This document shows, in pieces, positions 1 to 10,596 of a stretch of 64,000 nt of DNA. The position numbers and the translations under genes were made by a program. Numbering within the stretch: position 1 is the first letter of the stretch; every line of letters starts with the position of its first letter. This stretch comes from Hydractinia symbiolongicarpus (taxonomy: Eukaryota > Cnidaria > Hydrozoa > Anthoathecata > Hydractiniidae): assembly GCF_029227915.1 (NCBI RefSeq), contig NC_079883.1, forward strand, positions 4,712,001 through 4,776,000, given 5' to 3'. The notes under the pieces were generated by a model that was given only the letters and a program-made list of their open reading frames with translations, was not told the origin of the DNA and did not search any database.

Positions 1-1440
1 ATTTTTTACTGAAGCATATAAGATAGTTTTTTGACTAAAAGAAAAATGTTAAAAAAAGCGATTAAATATGTTTTTTATTTCTTTAAAAAGAAAATAAAAG
101 ACAGCTCGTCACTTTGCATCATTATTAATTTCTCCCTTGTGAGACATAAGAGGTTTGAAGTCGCATCGCTGTAGCTTTGTAAAGTCTTTTTCATGAAGAG
201 AATTATCCGATTCTATGTTTTCTAAGTTATAATCTTCGTCATTATTACAAGACGTCTTATCAATATACAATGTAAACAGTAAATAAACAAACTTTTAGAA
301 GGTGTGCTGGTGAGCTCATGGAATTTCTGCACGATGTGACATACGCTCATTTATTCGAACCTAGTCCTCTCGACTTTACGCAAATTTATTTAAAATTGAA
401 GATGTTTAAAGACCCGATTAAGGTATAAATAAAGATTTTTAACGATTGTAAAAGGTTTATTCTGACATATTTATGTCTTATCAAAATAACATTTTTTTCA
501 AATATTTTTTTTTTCACTGGAGTGCCCCTTTAACTATTATTATTTTATTTCTTATTTTTCTTTGCTTTTCTTCGATAAAAATAATATTTTTTATTAAGGA
601 GGTAGCTAAAATATTTTTTGTGTTTTGTTAAGTTTAAAAATTTAGAAGCTGCCACAGTATTCTAATAAGTGTGAATATAGCCACAGCAGTTATTTGTTGA
701 CGCTAAAATTGGCGAATAATGAGGGTCTCGTTGGGAATTAATGCATGATGTATGCTTTTAAAAGGTCTAATTATGGAGGTGTAGAGCAGCGTTGATGTTA
801 GACAGGATACCTGTCTCTCTTTTCTGATTTCGCACTGCTTTTGTAACCCTGCTTATTTTAATGTTGATGTTTGCGCTACATATTGGAAGAATATTATAAA
901 AAAAAACTTTAATTAGACAGTAAATTGTGCCTCTCTCTCTGCATTGTGGGATGAATTAAAGTAGTATTCTCTTCTATTGATTTTTTAATATTTTTTGATA
1001 AATTTTACTGAGTAACTTAGGCAACCTCGTCCCCAAGAATTGTTGAGAACAAGGTTGACAATACTCACTTGAGCATCATACCCTGCCTAGGTCGACAGGT
1101 TATAGATCAGTAATTTTTTACAACCTGTTTGTTGAAATAAATTCTTTTAAATTTGAAATAAAAGAAATCATGCACCCACCTGCTGCTAATATATTATTTT
1201 TTTGTTTTATTGCTTAGACGGCTAGAATATCATGTTGAATTATTTTTTTAAAAATAAACAACAAATCATTCGTACAAAAATCGATGTGGAAAGTACGTTA
1301 ATTTTTTTTTAACTTTGTTGCAAAAAGTATAATTGTTTTTGGCTATGAAAGTCATTAATAATACAATTGAAAGTCATTAATTTGTGAGCGCTAATGAAAA
1401 ACTACGTAATAGGGTCACGTGCTACTAAAAAGGACTGAAG
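1..1440. other. Intergenic, no gene recognised
   Basis: AT-rich sequence with frequent stops in all frames. The only structure seen is a very small fold-back near 1022-1060 (CAACCTCG ... AAGGTTG), which resembles the ends of the fold-back family found elsewhere in the window. Confidence 0.5.
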
Positions 1441-1609
1441 CTAGCCTGAAATTTTTAACGAACAAGAAGATCGAAACAGCCATCAAGGCGGCAGGAAAAA
1501 CAAATATTTAAAAAACGATATCTGGGGTTACATGAACTTTTAACAAAAAGGGAAATGTCATTGGGAATTTCATATGAAAATCTTTCAGGTAAGTCCAACT
1601 TGTAAAAGT

Positions 1610-2060
1610 ACCTCGGGACCTCCCTTTAAGAATCATCTAAACGGGATCATAGAAAGCGAAAAGATCACCATTGATTATTTAAAGACAGTCATTACAGGAT
1701 TGTAAAAACAGTTAAAATGGGATCGTAGAAAGTAAAAAGATCGTTTTAGATCATTCCAAAATCATCAAAAGGAGATGACAGAAAGCGTAAAGACCACCAA
1801 ATAGATCGTTAAAAAACCATCAAAACAGGTTGCTGGAGAGTGAAAACATAGCTGTAGTTAAATTATCAATCAAAACATGATTGCAGGAAACGAAAAACTC
1901 GTTGAATGTGAAAAGATCCCTTTAGATCTTTGAAAACAGTAAAAACAGGGTTGTAGAATGCAAAACATCTCCTTAAATCACTTAAAAATCATCAAAATGG
2001 GATCAAAGAGAGCGAAAAAATCAACATCATAAATTATTTTAATACCCCTTAAAATAGCAT
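1610..2060. repeat. Degenerate tandem repeat, period about 55-60 bp
   Basis: Diverged units repeat the theme ATCATCAAAA, then GGGATCATAGAAAGCGAAAA, then GATC. Seven or so units are recognisable, spaced roughly 55-60 bp with indels. I see no coding potential. The unit boundaries are approximate because they were read by eye. Confidence 0.6.
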
Positions 2061-4962
2061 TGTATGAAGCAAAAATATTACTAGGGATCAGACAAAGTCT
2101 CAAACACTTGGTATTGAAATTATAAATACACAATTTTACTAGTCCATTCAAAGAAATTAACCCCAAATTTTTGTGACATCTGTCAAAGTGAGAAAAAAAT
2201 AATAAAAAAATAGTTTTTTTAATTGGTTTTTTTATTTGCTTTGGGATAACAATTTGTTTCAGAATTCGTTTCAAATTTTGTTTCTAGATTAGTTTTACAA
2301 TAGTTTCCAAATCGTTTCTCATTTGCTTTTACCTTGTATCACTTTTGAGCGTAAAAATTACAATTGTTTAAATTCATTTCGGATCATTTTATGTTTGTTT
2401 TATAAAAATATCTGTAAGCGATTTTAAAAAATATGATTTGTTCCGAAATGATCACGTTGGTAATATGTATAATATGTGAAAGGACCGTAGTTATGGTCCC
2501 TTGTTAGTCTTTAACTGCAATTTTTAGGATCAGAAAATTCCCAGTTACCATTATACAGCTTCCCTGGACTGTGACTGCCATGATAAATTCAGCAATTGAA
2601 ATTTTTGTTTCAACAAGACCCCTAAAAATTCAATCAACAAAAATCTTGAACAGCACACAACAAATGCAGATCAGAATATAGTGACAAGATTCAAGCATGA
2701 CTATCTTGCTCTTTTAGCAATATAAGAAAAACAGGCATGTACAAATAAAAGTATTTGGCCACCTAGGCCAAATTAGCTATTTACGCTAATTAATAGATTT
2801 TTAGGAATGAAAGATTTAAAACGTACTAGAATTGTTTTTCCTCAACTGTTATCTCCTCTGTTTAAGAGTAGGCCTTACCAATTTAACGTCTATCATTATC
2901 TTTAATTTTTGCAGTCTGTTCTTTATATTTTTGCCTGTGCCAGCATGTCCATTTTTCTTGATGCAAAACCAAAACATTATGTCACACCTAAACCCACCCG
3001 AGATATTGTAACTGATTTATATTATTATCATTAATTTCAGTTATGTTTCATGATATAAATTTCTAAACTTTACAGGACTGTCTCCTTCTGCACTTTACAA
3101 CATGTGTTACCCTCTGGTTATTATAGCTAATACTTCATGACATGCATAGTCAGCTACAATATATAAAACTCACATGTAAATTCTAAATCAAGGGAAAAAC
3201 ATAGTTTAGCCTTTATTAGCAAGCTAGCTCGAACAAGAAATCTTTCGCAAAACGTTTTCTCCTGAAGTTTGGCTAGCTAGCTAAAGAACTCCTCGTCGCA
3301 GCATTTCACAACATTAAAAAGTGTAAAATATATAGCTAGCTATTGTATATAAATCGTAGAAATTAAAAAAACTGATGAGTCAAAATTTTATAAAAGATGA
3401 CAATTACCAAGCGACAGCTACTCCTTATATACAGTTTCTTTAGCCAGCCGTTTTAGCATATCAACGAAACGAACGAAACGAGCACACTACTGCACTGTTT
3501 TTACTCGTAGTAAGCCATTGTTTTCTTTTTTCATTCCTCGTGAAACCAGTGGGTTAATTTATTCTAATTTATTCGAAAAATGGCCGAATACATTTGATTA
3601 TGCAAAATACTTCCACCAGCCCCTTGCTTACACCGCCGCTCGCGCACCTCGGGGATGTCAGTTCTATATGACGCGCAGTGTAATAGGCGTAGCAAAAAAG
3701 GGCTAGCACATTAGTGTGGATGTTTTTATGGCAAACGACAAGCAGCGTCAAAAGTACAACGACCATTAGCGGCAACGATTTTTAAAAGCGGATCACTTTT
3801 TAGAAAATTATCAACCTAAAATATGAATGCAATGTAAAGGTTCCTCTCTTTTTATCCACGTAGGGCGCAAAGGGAAGGACAATGTCATTACACCTTTGTC
3901 TTCCCCACCTCTCAAAAAAATTACCTTTCTACACAGTACTGACTATAACATACTTAATACTCAGCTTATTCGATCCCACATCAAAGTATTTCCTATTTTA
4001 CAATTCCTATTTGTTTAATCATAACAAAATGAACACTCCCCAAGCAAGTGCGTCACAATAAAAAAATAGGCGATAGCATCGTTTTATTTTTCAATAAAAA
4101 CTTTTTCTTTCGGACCTTTTAAATGTAATAAATAATTAATACAACGTCAGATTTTTTCTTATTTCTATTCTAAAGCCCACAATGTAAATTATTCCTGGAA
4201 GAAATAGGAAAAAAAATCATCGGGGTAAGTGTTGGGGCAACCTTGTTCCCAGAGTATATTACTTTTAAATATTGATATCAGCAATAACACCAACTTGCAG
4301 GTCATCCTGTTGTAACGGCTCTTGGTAAAAAGACGCTGGAAAACAAAGATTGTGTTTAATTTAGTCTATTTTTTTCAAAAATTGCCTCTCCCCATGTCAG
4401 AGTTTGGATTACTTCTTACTAAATTAAAACATTTGCTGGAACAGTCCCGTGTCCAGAATACCATAGATGTGACTGAGCTCTGGAAACGAGGTTAAAATAC
4501 AGCATTTTTATTCAGTATATTCGACAGGTGTTAAACAATGCATAAACCCCTTAAGACAAAAGCCGCAAAATTGTGTTTTCGTCGGTGTAATTAGTGAAAA
4601 CTAATTCCTTGAAATGTTAATCGATTGTCGTATCCGAGGAGATAAATTTTTAGAATATTCTTATATATATTAATATATATTATATTTTTTATCCTCTTTC
4701 TTAATGCATAACTTAAAAACTAACAGTACAGTGCATTAAAAACAGCTAAAAGATAAAAAAAGTTAGAGCAAAAATAGATTGTACAGAAACTTTACATCCT
4801 TATGATCCATCTTTCGGACCATGCACAGCATTTAGTTTACGCGTGTGCGCATGGACAAGTTTCAGTGTGGGTGCATTACAATATTTAGTTTCATTTAGCA
4901 TCGTATTCCAAGAAAAGATAGGCGCATTAAAAATGAAGATGCACTAGAGAAATGGCGCAAGT
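2061..4962. other. Intergenic, no gene recognised
   Basis: AT-rich sequence with short open frames only and no recognisable protein motif, RNA gene or long repeat. The short open frames near 3518-3775 lie on both strands over the same bases and look like chance. Confidence 0.5.
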
Positions 4963-5198
4963 AGAGATAGGGAAATGTCTGTACAGGCGCATTCGCGTGC
5001 GCGTACAACAGTGACGTCACGGCAACCCCCAGCAAAGTCAACAACAATCCCCTATTAATCCAGCACCATCCAAGACCATCCCATATTAATCTACATAAGA
5101 CCTAGTATTCACTACAGATGACGTCATCAAAAGTAGAATAAAAAGTCCAATATTTTCTAGCGCAATTCCCTAAAAATCAACACTCACATCAAAGTATA
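4963..5198 (+). repeat. Left TIR of Polinton copy 1
   Basis: This is the inverted partner of 7898-8133, with only scattered mismatches. It contains two palindromic CRE-type sites, GTGACGTCAC at 5011-5020 and GATGACGTCATC at 5117-5128. It is shorter than the TIRs of copy 2, and the deletion that made this element ends just inside it. Confidence 0.9.
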
Positions 5199-5215
5199 TG
5201 GTGCAGGTGCTGCAG

Positions 5216-5483
5216 GGGGGACCGCAGGGGTGGTGAAAAAGGGTTTGTACAAAAGCAGCTGGAGAGGCTAGGAAATTTCCTCAAATATCTGGCAGGCAAG
5301 GCAGGCGCTACCTTGCCTGGAATTATCGGTATAGTAGTCTCCTTCCTTCTGAGGGTAGCGTCGACTATTGTTACATATGCAGCTAAACATCTTTATATGG
5401 CAGCCGCTGCCGCTGTTGGGTTTGTCGTGCTATATGTTAAATTTCTTGCCTTGTTGCGGGGCCGGGAGGTATGGATGGTGTAG
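5216..5483 (+). pseudogene. C-terminal part of a Polinton membrane protein (copy 1)
   Basis: An open frame without an upstream ATG is closely similar to the C-terminal hydrophobic part of the 28242-29417 gene of copy 2. Shared features are a LERLGNFLKYLAGKAGA-like segment, a long hydrophobic stretch (VVSFLLRV..STIVTYAAKHLY) and an alanine-rich tail. The N-terminal two thirds are missing, removed by the internal deletion that places this fragment against the left TIR. The family recurs in metazoan Polintons as a small Ala/Gly-rich membrane protein. Its role is unknown; a virion or membrane function is inference. Confidence 0.65.
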
Positions 5484-6194
5484 CCTGTATGGTATGATCG
5501 GGAGTATGTATAGGAGGCATAGGATGGTTTGGAGGTAAACTATGTATGGGGGACGTAGTATACTTTGTGGGTAGGGTATGCCTGAGGGGGTGGCAGACGC
5601 ATGCCTCACAATAGGCTTGTTATTTAGGTCAAGCCTGATACCAATCATTGCATTGGCAGGTGCAATCAAAATATTATTATTGTAGCCGATAATTTTGCCT
5701 ATACGCAAGTTCATATTGGAGGGCAACATGTACACGTGATGCACGACAAAGAAATTCACTGGAGTCCTGGCATATTGCAGTACCTTTGAAACTCTGTAAT
5801 TTCCCGACTTACGTTCTCCTGACGTTCCACCATAGCCTCAAAATTCTGTACCAGGATCTGCCTTGCTGTATAATTATCGGCACCGGTTCCTAGAAAAGAT
5901 GCCTTGGGCCCTGCTTGTGATTCCAGTAACAAGACCACGTAAACCCTGATACTCTCGCTTAGCTTGATCAGACCCTCTGATGTTAGACCTTGCTTGTCAG
6001 TAAGATGAAATTGGCCCAGTCCCCATCAACTTGGGGCCACCATCTACCATTTGTAAATGACGACATGACTACCTTGAATTTGTACAGGCTATTGGGATCT
6101 GCACCGTATTTGGTTTGGGAATACCACTGAAATATGGGAGTCCGTACTCACGTAGAGGTCCTGATGCTCCAAATTTGTAACACCAGGTGGCCAT
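5430..6194 (-). pseudogene. Degraded copy of the 27072-28238 Polinton gene (copy 1)
   Basis: Two overlapping minus-strand frames (about 5430-5759 and 5756-5938) match the middle and C-terminal parts of the 27072-28238 gene of copy 2, including the shared stretch NLRIG.I.GYNNNILIAPANA. The probable ATG is at 6192-6194, followed by an early stop. A deletion near 6110-6130 removes about 85 codons present in copy 2, and a frameshift lies near 5760. The proline-rich tail overlaps the end of the convergent membrane-protein fragment. Confidence 0.65.
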
Positions 6195-6265
6195 TCACCC
6201 CTGTTACTTTTGTACTTTGTAGAGTGGTTGTATTGGTATATGTTCATTTCTTAAAACAAAAGGAG

Positions 6266-6911
6266 ACGAAGCAACTGTACATCACCGATATCGACAAACC
6301 TACCATATTCGAAGACTACCTTGGACAGGACACACGTACAGTTTTAAAATCCATCAGCAGTAGACCCGGATGGCTGAACATATATAGCAACAACGACATT
6401 ACGATCAGGAAAGTAGGACCTGACCAGAGGGTGACTCGTATCGGGATTATGAATGGCTTGTACAAAATCGAGGATATCGCGGCTATTGTCAACAGCCAGG
6501 CGGAAGATAATATCAAACTGTTTGTTTTGAAAAATGGGTACTGTAGGCTCCTTGTCAACGATGGCTATACGGTAGTGATTGGTAGGCAATTGCAGGAGCT
6601 TTTGGGACTACCCTATGACCCCGCAAATAAGTATTATACAAAGGGTGACAACGATGTCATATATAGAACCGACACTTGCCATACGCTTAGGCTCATTTGC
6701 CCGCAATTAGATGAGGACGATTGCCTATTGGATGGCAAAAAATCTAAGGTTCTGGCCTTGCTTCCTACCAAAGAATTGAATGCATGGGGAGATATGTTAA
6801 CCTGAACCTTTGGGGTCCACTGACCGTCTGGAGTTTATGCTATCGGACGTCTAACAACATGAGAAGAACGTCACGTTTTTCAATATAACCATGTGCATTC
6901 TCATAGAATAA
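6266..6911 (+). pseudogene. Probable minor virion protein gene (copy 1)
   Basis: About 75 percent similar by eye to the 26340-27001 gene of copy 2. Shared landmarks are KQLYITDI, FEDYLGQDT, RQLQELLGLPY and CPQLDEDDCLLDGKKSK. The ATG used in copy 2 is ACG here (6266-6268). A stop codon occurs at 6803-6805, and next to it about 28 bases present in copy 2 are missing, so the last quarter is out of frame. The upstream gene is divergent, as in copy 2. By layout it may be a penton-type single-jelly-roll protein, but no diagnostic motif proves this. Confidence 0.6.
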
Positions 6912-6914
6912 TAA

Positions 6915-7260
6915 ATGAGCGATATCAGCAAACTTTATCCGAGTTTGCCGAGTGCACCTGCGCAGGGCTTCGATCAGGATGAGGGACAAATTTTCAGACT
7001 TAAAAAGATAGAGGAAGTTGAACAATATCTCCGGGATGAAATAAAGGAGAGGAATAGACTAGCAAAAAAAATTCAAAATGCAAATACATGGGTCAGGATG
7101 TGCGACCATGGTCTGCCTGGCGTAAGTGTGATTACGTCGGGGCTAGTTATAGGAGCGATGGCTAGCGGCATGGGAGTACCCTTGGCTTGTGCCATGGGAG
7201 GACTCGCGATTGCCGCTGGCATAGGGCAAGCCAGTCTTCGGAACGCCCGCAGGTACATTT
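6915..7260 (+). pseudogene. Coiled-coil/Gly-rich membrane protein, C terminus lost (copy 1)
   Basis: It starts at the ATG at 6915. An acidic N terminus is followed by a charged coiled coil (FRLKKIEEVEQYLRDEIKER, then RNRLAKKIQ) and a glycine/alanine-rich hydrophobic segment. This layout is common for a small protein of metazoan Polintons. The frame then runs into an unrelated segment at about 7250, where a deletion joins it to sequence equivalent to 25180 of copy 2 in reverse. Copy 2 keeps the C-terminal half and lacks this N-terminal half. Confidence 0.65.
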
Positions 7261-7300
7261 GTCATATGCATCGAGTACTGCCAAACAGTCATCGCAATGC

Positions 7301-7438
7301 TCATTCATTTATTAGGATGTCAAGGCGAGCCTCAGTATCCTTAATCCTCCGTTCATTAGACCCCTCCTCCTGTACGCATGCTAGGGTTACAAGTGGTAGG
7401 GAGAGACCAATGGTGGTAAGGAAGGTCATGAAAATCAT
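7301..7438 (-). CDS. 45-residue membrane protein (copy 1)
   Basis: A short intact frame from ATG 7436-7438 to the stop at 7301-7303. A hydrophobic N-terminal segment (MIFMTFLTTIGLSLPLV) is followed by a charged tail. It is the counterpart of 24971-25117 in copy 2 (48 residues), and the frame is open in both copies although the DNA has diverged, which argues for past selection on the protein. As in copy 2, its end overlaps the start of a small cysteine-rich frame (NEHC..C), which here is cut off after about 20 codons. Function unknown. Confidence 0.55.
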   Translation of the reverse strand: MIFMTFLTTIGLSLPLVTLACVQEEGSNERRIKDTEARLDILINE

Positions 7439-7469
7439 ACTTTTCAAACTATACTGACAGTTGATACAC

Positions 7470-7794
7470 ATCTTTTTAGGCAGAGAGTAATTCAGGCTCA
7501 TTTTCAGAAACCCTGAGGCACATGTCCTGGGTGACAAACCAGTCAGGCACATACCCGAGTAAAGGCCAGCCAGGGATCTTTTTCAACGGCCTTGTTACAC
7601 ATGCCTTGCGTCTTGAACCGATCCGGCACATACATGAGTACATAGGGATCCCTGTCAACAATATTGATTCATCTTGATGGCCTATGCGGTACGTCCAATA
7701 AGCTAATTAATTCAGCTTTACGTAGCCTTTAATACCCTGTTAATCCACGACCTTTTGCAATATCACGTAATTGTTTGACCGTATGTGATTCCAT
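7470..7794 (-). pseudogene. SAP-like plus DUF4116-like repeat gene (copy 1)
   Basis: ATG at 7792-7794 opens a SAP-like segment (HTVKQLRDIAKGR) that ends at an in-frame TAA where copy 2 right has a Tyr-Arg pair. Downstream, in shifted frames, are remains of repeats with the signature VPD.F.TQ.MC, matching 24168-24516 of copy 2. The gene reads inward from the right TIR, the same position as its homologue in copy 2 once orientation is allowed for. Confidence 0.6.
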
Positions 7795-7897
7795 TCTCTC
7801 TTTATCATATAGAATTTTTGCAATGTCAGAAGATTTCATTCTGCTCAAAACTAACACGGTTATTTCCCTCAAGGGAAATTCCCTTACTCATTTGCTG

Positions 7898-8133
7898 TAT
7901 ACTTTGATGTGCGTGTTGATTTTTAGGGAATTGCGCTAGAAAATATTGGACCTTTTATTTTACTTTTGATGACGTCATCTGTAGTGAATACTAGGTCTTA
8001 TGTAGATTAATATGGGATGGTCTTGGATGGTACTGAATTAATAGGGGATTGTTGTTGGCTTTGCTGGGGGTTGTCGTGACGTCACTGTTGTACGCGCATG
8101 CGACTGCGCCTGTACAGACATTTCCCTATCTCT
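7898..8133 (-). repeat. Right TIR of Polinton copy 1
   Basis: Inverted partner of 4963-5198, also 236 bp long. Both palindromic CRE-type sites are intact, GATGACGTCATC at 7968-7979 and GTGACGTCAC at 8076-8085. Confidence 0.9.
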
Positions 8134-8949
8134 CAAGTTTGGTTTCAACACTACAGAGAAGAGAATTTAGCAGTTGCAACCTTTGTTGTAAAGTCAATGC
8201 GTCGGGTAACTTGCGAAACTGTTATGTTCATGTTTAGTACTGTGGTTCGCCAGTCTGTGTTTTATAGTGTGTCACACGTTAGTATATAAAACTCGTACCT
8301 TTGCATTTTAAAAAGATATAAATAGAGATCTTAGTTAGGTAGGGTGCATCGATACACTTGTACGTCCAGCCAATAGGTTACTCAAACTTTGTGATTTATA
8401 CATTTACACCCAATCTTTTTCCGTGTATGTACATTTTGGCAGCTCCGGAATATTTGGTTTTCAGAGGTCAGAATGGGTAGGAAGTTGATTTTAGGAGATT
8501 TACTATTGAGCAGATGTATTCCGGGAATGTGTTTACCAATATAACGGCCACACTGTTCACATTCAATAATAAATCCACAGCCGATGGTTTCAAACATAAG
8601 GTTGTCCTAAAAATAACTCTCTCGAACGGAATTCTCCGACGATCTCAATATATTCCATTAGCGCAACTTTCGTTGCTAAGAATCTGACGTATTTATAGAA
8701 CTGTGTCAAAAATAATGAAATTGGTAAGTTCGGCTCATTTAACATTCGCTTGTAATTCAAATTATTTCGTAATTCTATAATACTATCATAACTGGTAATA
8801 CTAAATCAAGTGAGCAACGAATGTGTTAATCACACAAAGTAAATTCAAATTCGTTTTTTATTTTAAAATAGTAATAATATTTCCATATATTTCATATTCA
8901 TAAAAAAAGAAAAAAAAGCGAGATAAATAAATACATATTTTACACAATT

Positions 8950-9225
8950 ATCCAAACATTTAGATGAAGTCTCAATTATCCAAAACAATTGGATACAAAA
9001 TCGCTTATCCAAACATTTAGACGAAGCCTCAATTATCAAAACATTTAGATATAGCCTCAATGATCCAAACGACTGGGTACACACTCGCTTACCTAAACAT
9101 TACGACAAAACCTCGATTACCCAAAAAATTGGACACAACCTCGCTTGTCCAAACATTTAGATAAAACCTTTACCAGTCAAACATTTAGGTGAAGCCTCGA
9201 TTATCCAAACATTTAACGCAATGAC
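8950..9225. repeat. Degenerate tandem repeat, about 28 bp
   Basis: Diverged units built on TTATCCAAACATTTAGA plus TGAAGCCTCGA occur about nine times with substitutions and small indels. No open frame runs through them. The rest of 8134-10596 holds no recognisable gene. Confidence 0.65.
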
Positions 9226-9654
9226 AGTGTAAGAAGAGAAGTTATTGTTTTTCTTAGACCATTATTATTTTAGTTATTCTTGTGGTTGCACAACATGAAA
9301 CTTTTCGCAGAAAAATCTTTTTATCATAATTTGGAAGTAAAATAACAAGATATAAAATCGTAAAATCATACGTATACTACAAAGCTTACCACACTCCGTA
9401 TATGACACCGCCAGATTCGTAATGGCGAAACACAAGATTACACAGTAACTAATACGACCCGTAAATCTACAAACCTTTTGGTTTTGATAGATTGCTAAAA
9501 TATTTTCAAAACAAAAAAAGGGGTGCCCAAAAACTGAAAGACCATTTTGTTACACGTAAGATGGTGTTTGCTTCTACAGAAGAACTCTTTATCTTCGATG
9601 ATGCCGTGTTAAAATGACATGAATTATAATGTACACTATTCACGGTAAAATCAT

Positions 9655-9735
9655 ATGAACAAACAAACAAACAAGCAAACAAACAAACAAGCAAGCAAAA
9701 AAACATAACATAACATTTCGTAAACAAAAAACAAG
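9655..9735. repeat. (AAAC)n-type simple repeat
   Basis: Tetranucleotide AAAC with AAGC variants. An open frame on the opposite strand (Cys/Phe/Leu-rich) is a by-product of the repeat and is not called. Confidence 0.8.
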
Positions 9736-10286
9736 TAAATACAATTATCACAAATATAAATTATGACAAAATATAAAAATAATATATGAATGGATAGAAT
9801 GTGTTATGACGTCTTCACATCACATTTTACATGACGTCAGGGGTAATAAATTTTTTGGGTGTGAAATTTCGCGAAATGAAATAGTCAAAAAATAGGTCGA
9901 ACAATGAACGGTAGGTATAAATTCGCCTTTGCGCTAAAATTAGATACTTCAAAAATGCTTAAGATCCATGTTATCTTAAAATCAAATATCCGCTAAATGT
10001 TAGAAGCATGACGGAACATTATTAAAAAGTCAATCGAGAATTTAACTCTACTAATTACTATTTAACTAACGTAATTAGTCACCAGATTTTATGGTCATGA
10101 GTAAAATAGATTTCCGCATGTGTCAATTGTATCATGGCAACGTGTGCTTTACAATAAAGCACACAATGATCATCTAATTAAAATGGAACGAATCCTGTTT
10201 AGTGGCAAACACATGAAAAATTTTAAATTGCGTTTCTTGTACACAATTATAAAATACGTTATGTTTATGCGAACAGTGATTTGTTA

Positions 10287-10372
10287 TAAATGGTTCGGCA
10301 AAATATAACAAAGGTTCGGCAAAATATAACAAATAGTTCGGTAAAATATATAAAACTCTTGGTTCGGGCATC
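10287..10372. repeat. Short tandem repeat, 20-21 bp unit
   Basis: Three to four copies of GGTTCGGCAAAATATAACAA with small changes, lying just beyond the 3' end of the MAGUK gene. No function is evident. Confidence 0.7.
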
Positions 10373-10596
10373 GAACAAAATCTATGAACTACACATCTAC
10401 ACATGCTCCCACTTATAAACAGTAATATACACCAACAGCGGTATTTTTTTTCTTCTACAAAACTGAAGGCGTGCTCTATTACCAGACGCATTTCGTCCTT
10501 TCGGCCACAAAAACCATCCACGTGTGATCTACTTCAGTGACTATTAGCGTACCCACAAAGAAGGCTCAGTGATGGTTAGCTCACCCACGAAGAGGG

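Larger units (their letters stand above)
4963..8133. mobile_element. Internally deleted Polinton/Maverick (copy 1)
   Basis: This 3.17-kb element is bounded by 236-bp inverted repeats at 4963-5198 and 7898-8133. The outer ends read AGAGATAGGGAAATGTCTGT and its complement. It is flanked by CAAGT on both sides (4958-4962 and 8134-8138), a 5-bp match that could be a 6-bp Polinton target duplication with one change. The interior matches the left part of copy 2 (24.1-28.5 kb) in reverse orientation. The polymerase, ATPase, integrase and capsid genes are missing. It could not move without a helper. At about 75-80 percent identity by eye it belongs to a different subfamily from copy 2, so it is not a recent deletion product of that copy. 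Confidence 0.88.

Noticed and set aside
3518-4018. Several short open frames on both strands
   Set aside because: Overlapping chance frames without domains or splice signals.
9506-9751. Cys/Phe/Leu-rich open frame
   Set aside because: It is translated from the (AAAC)n repeat.
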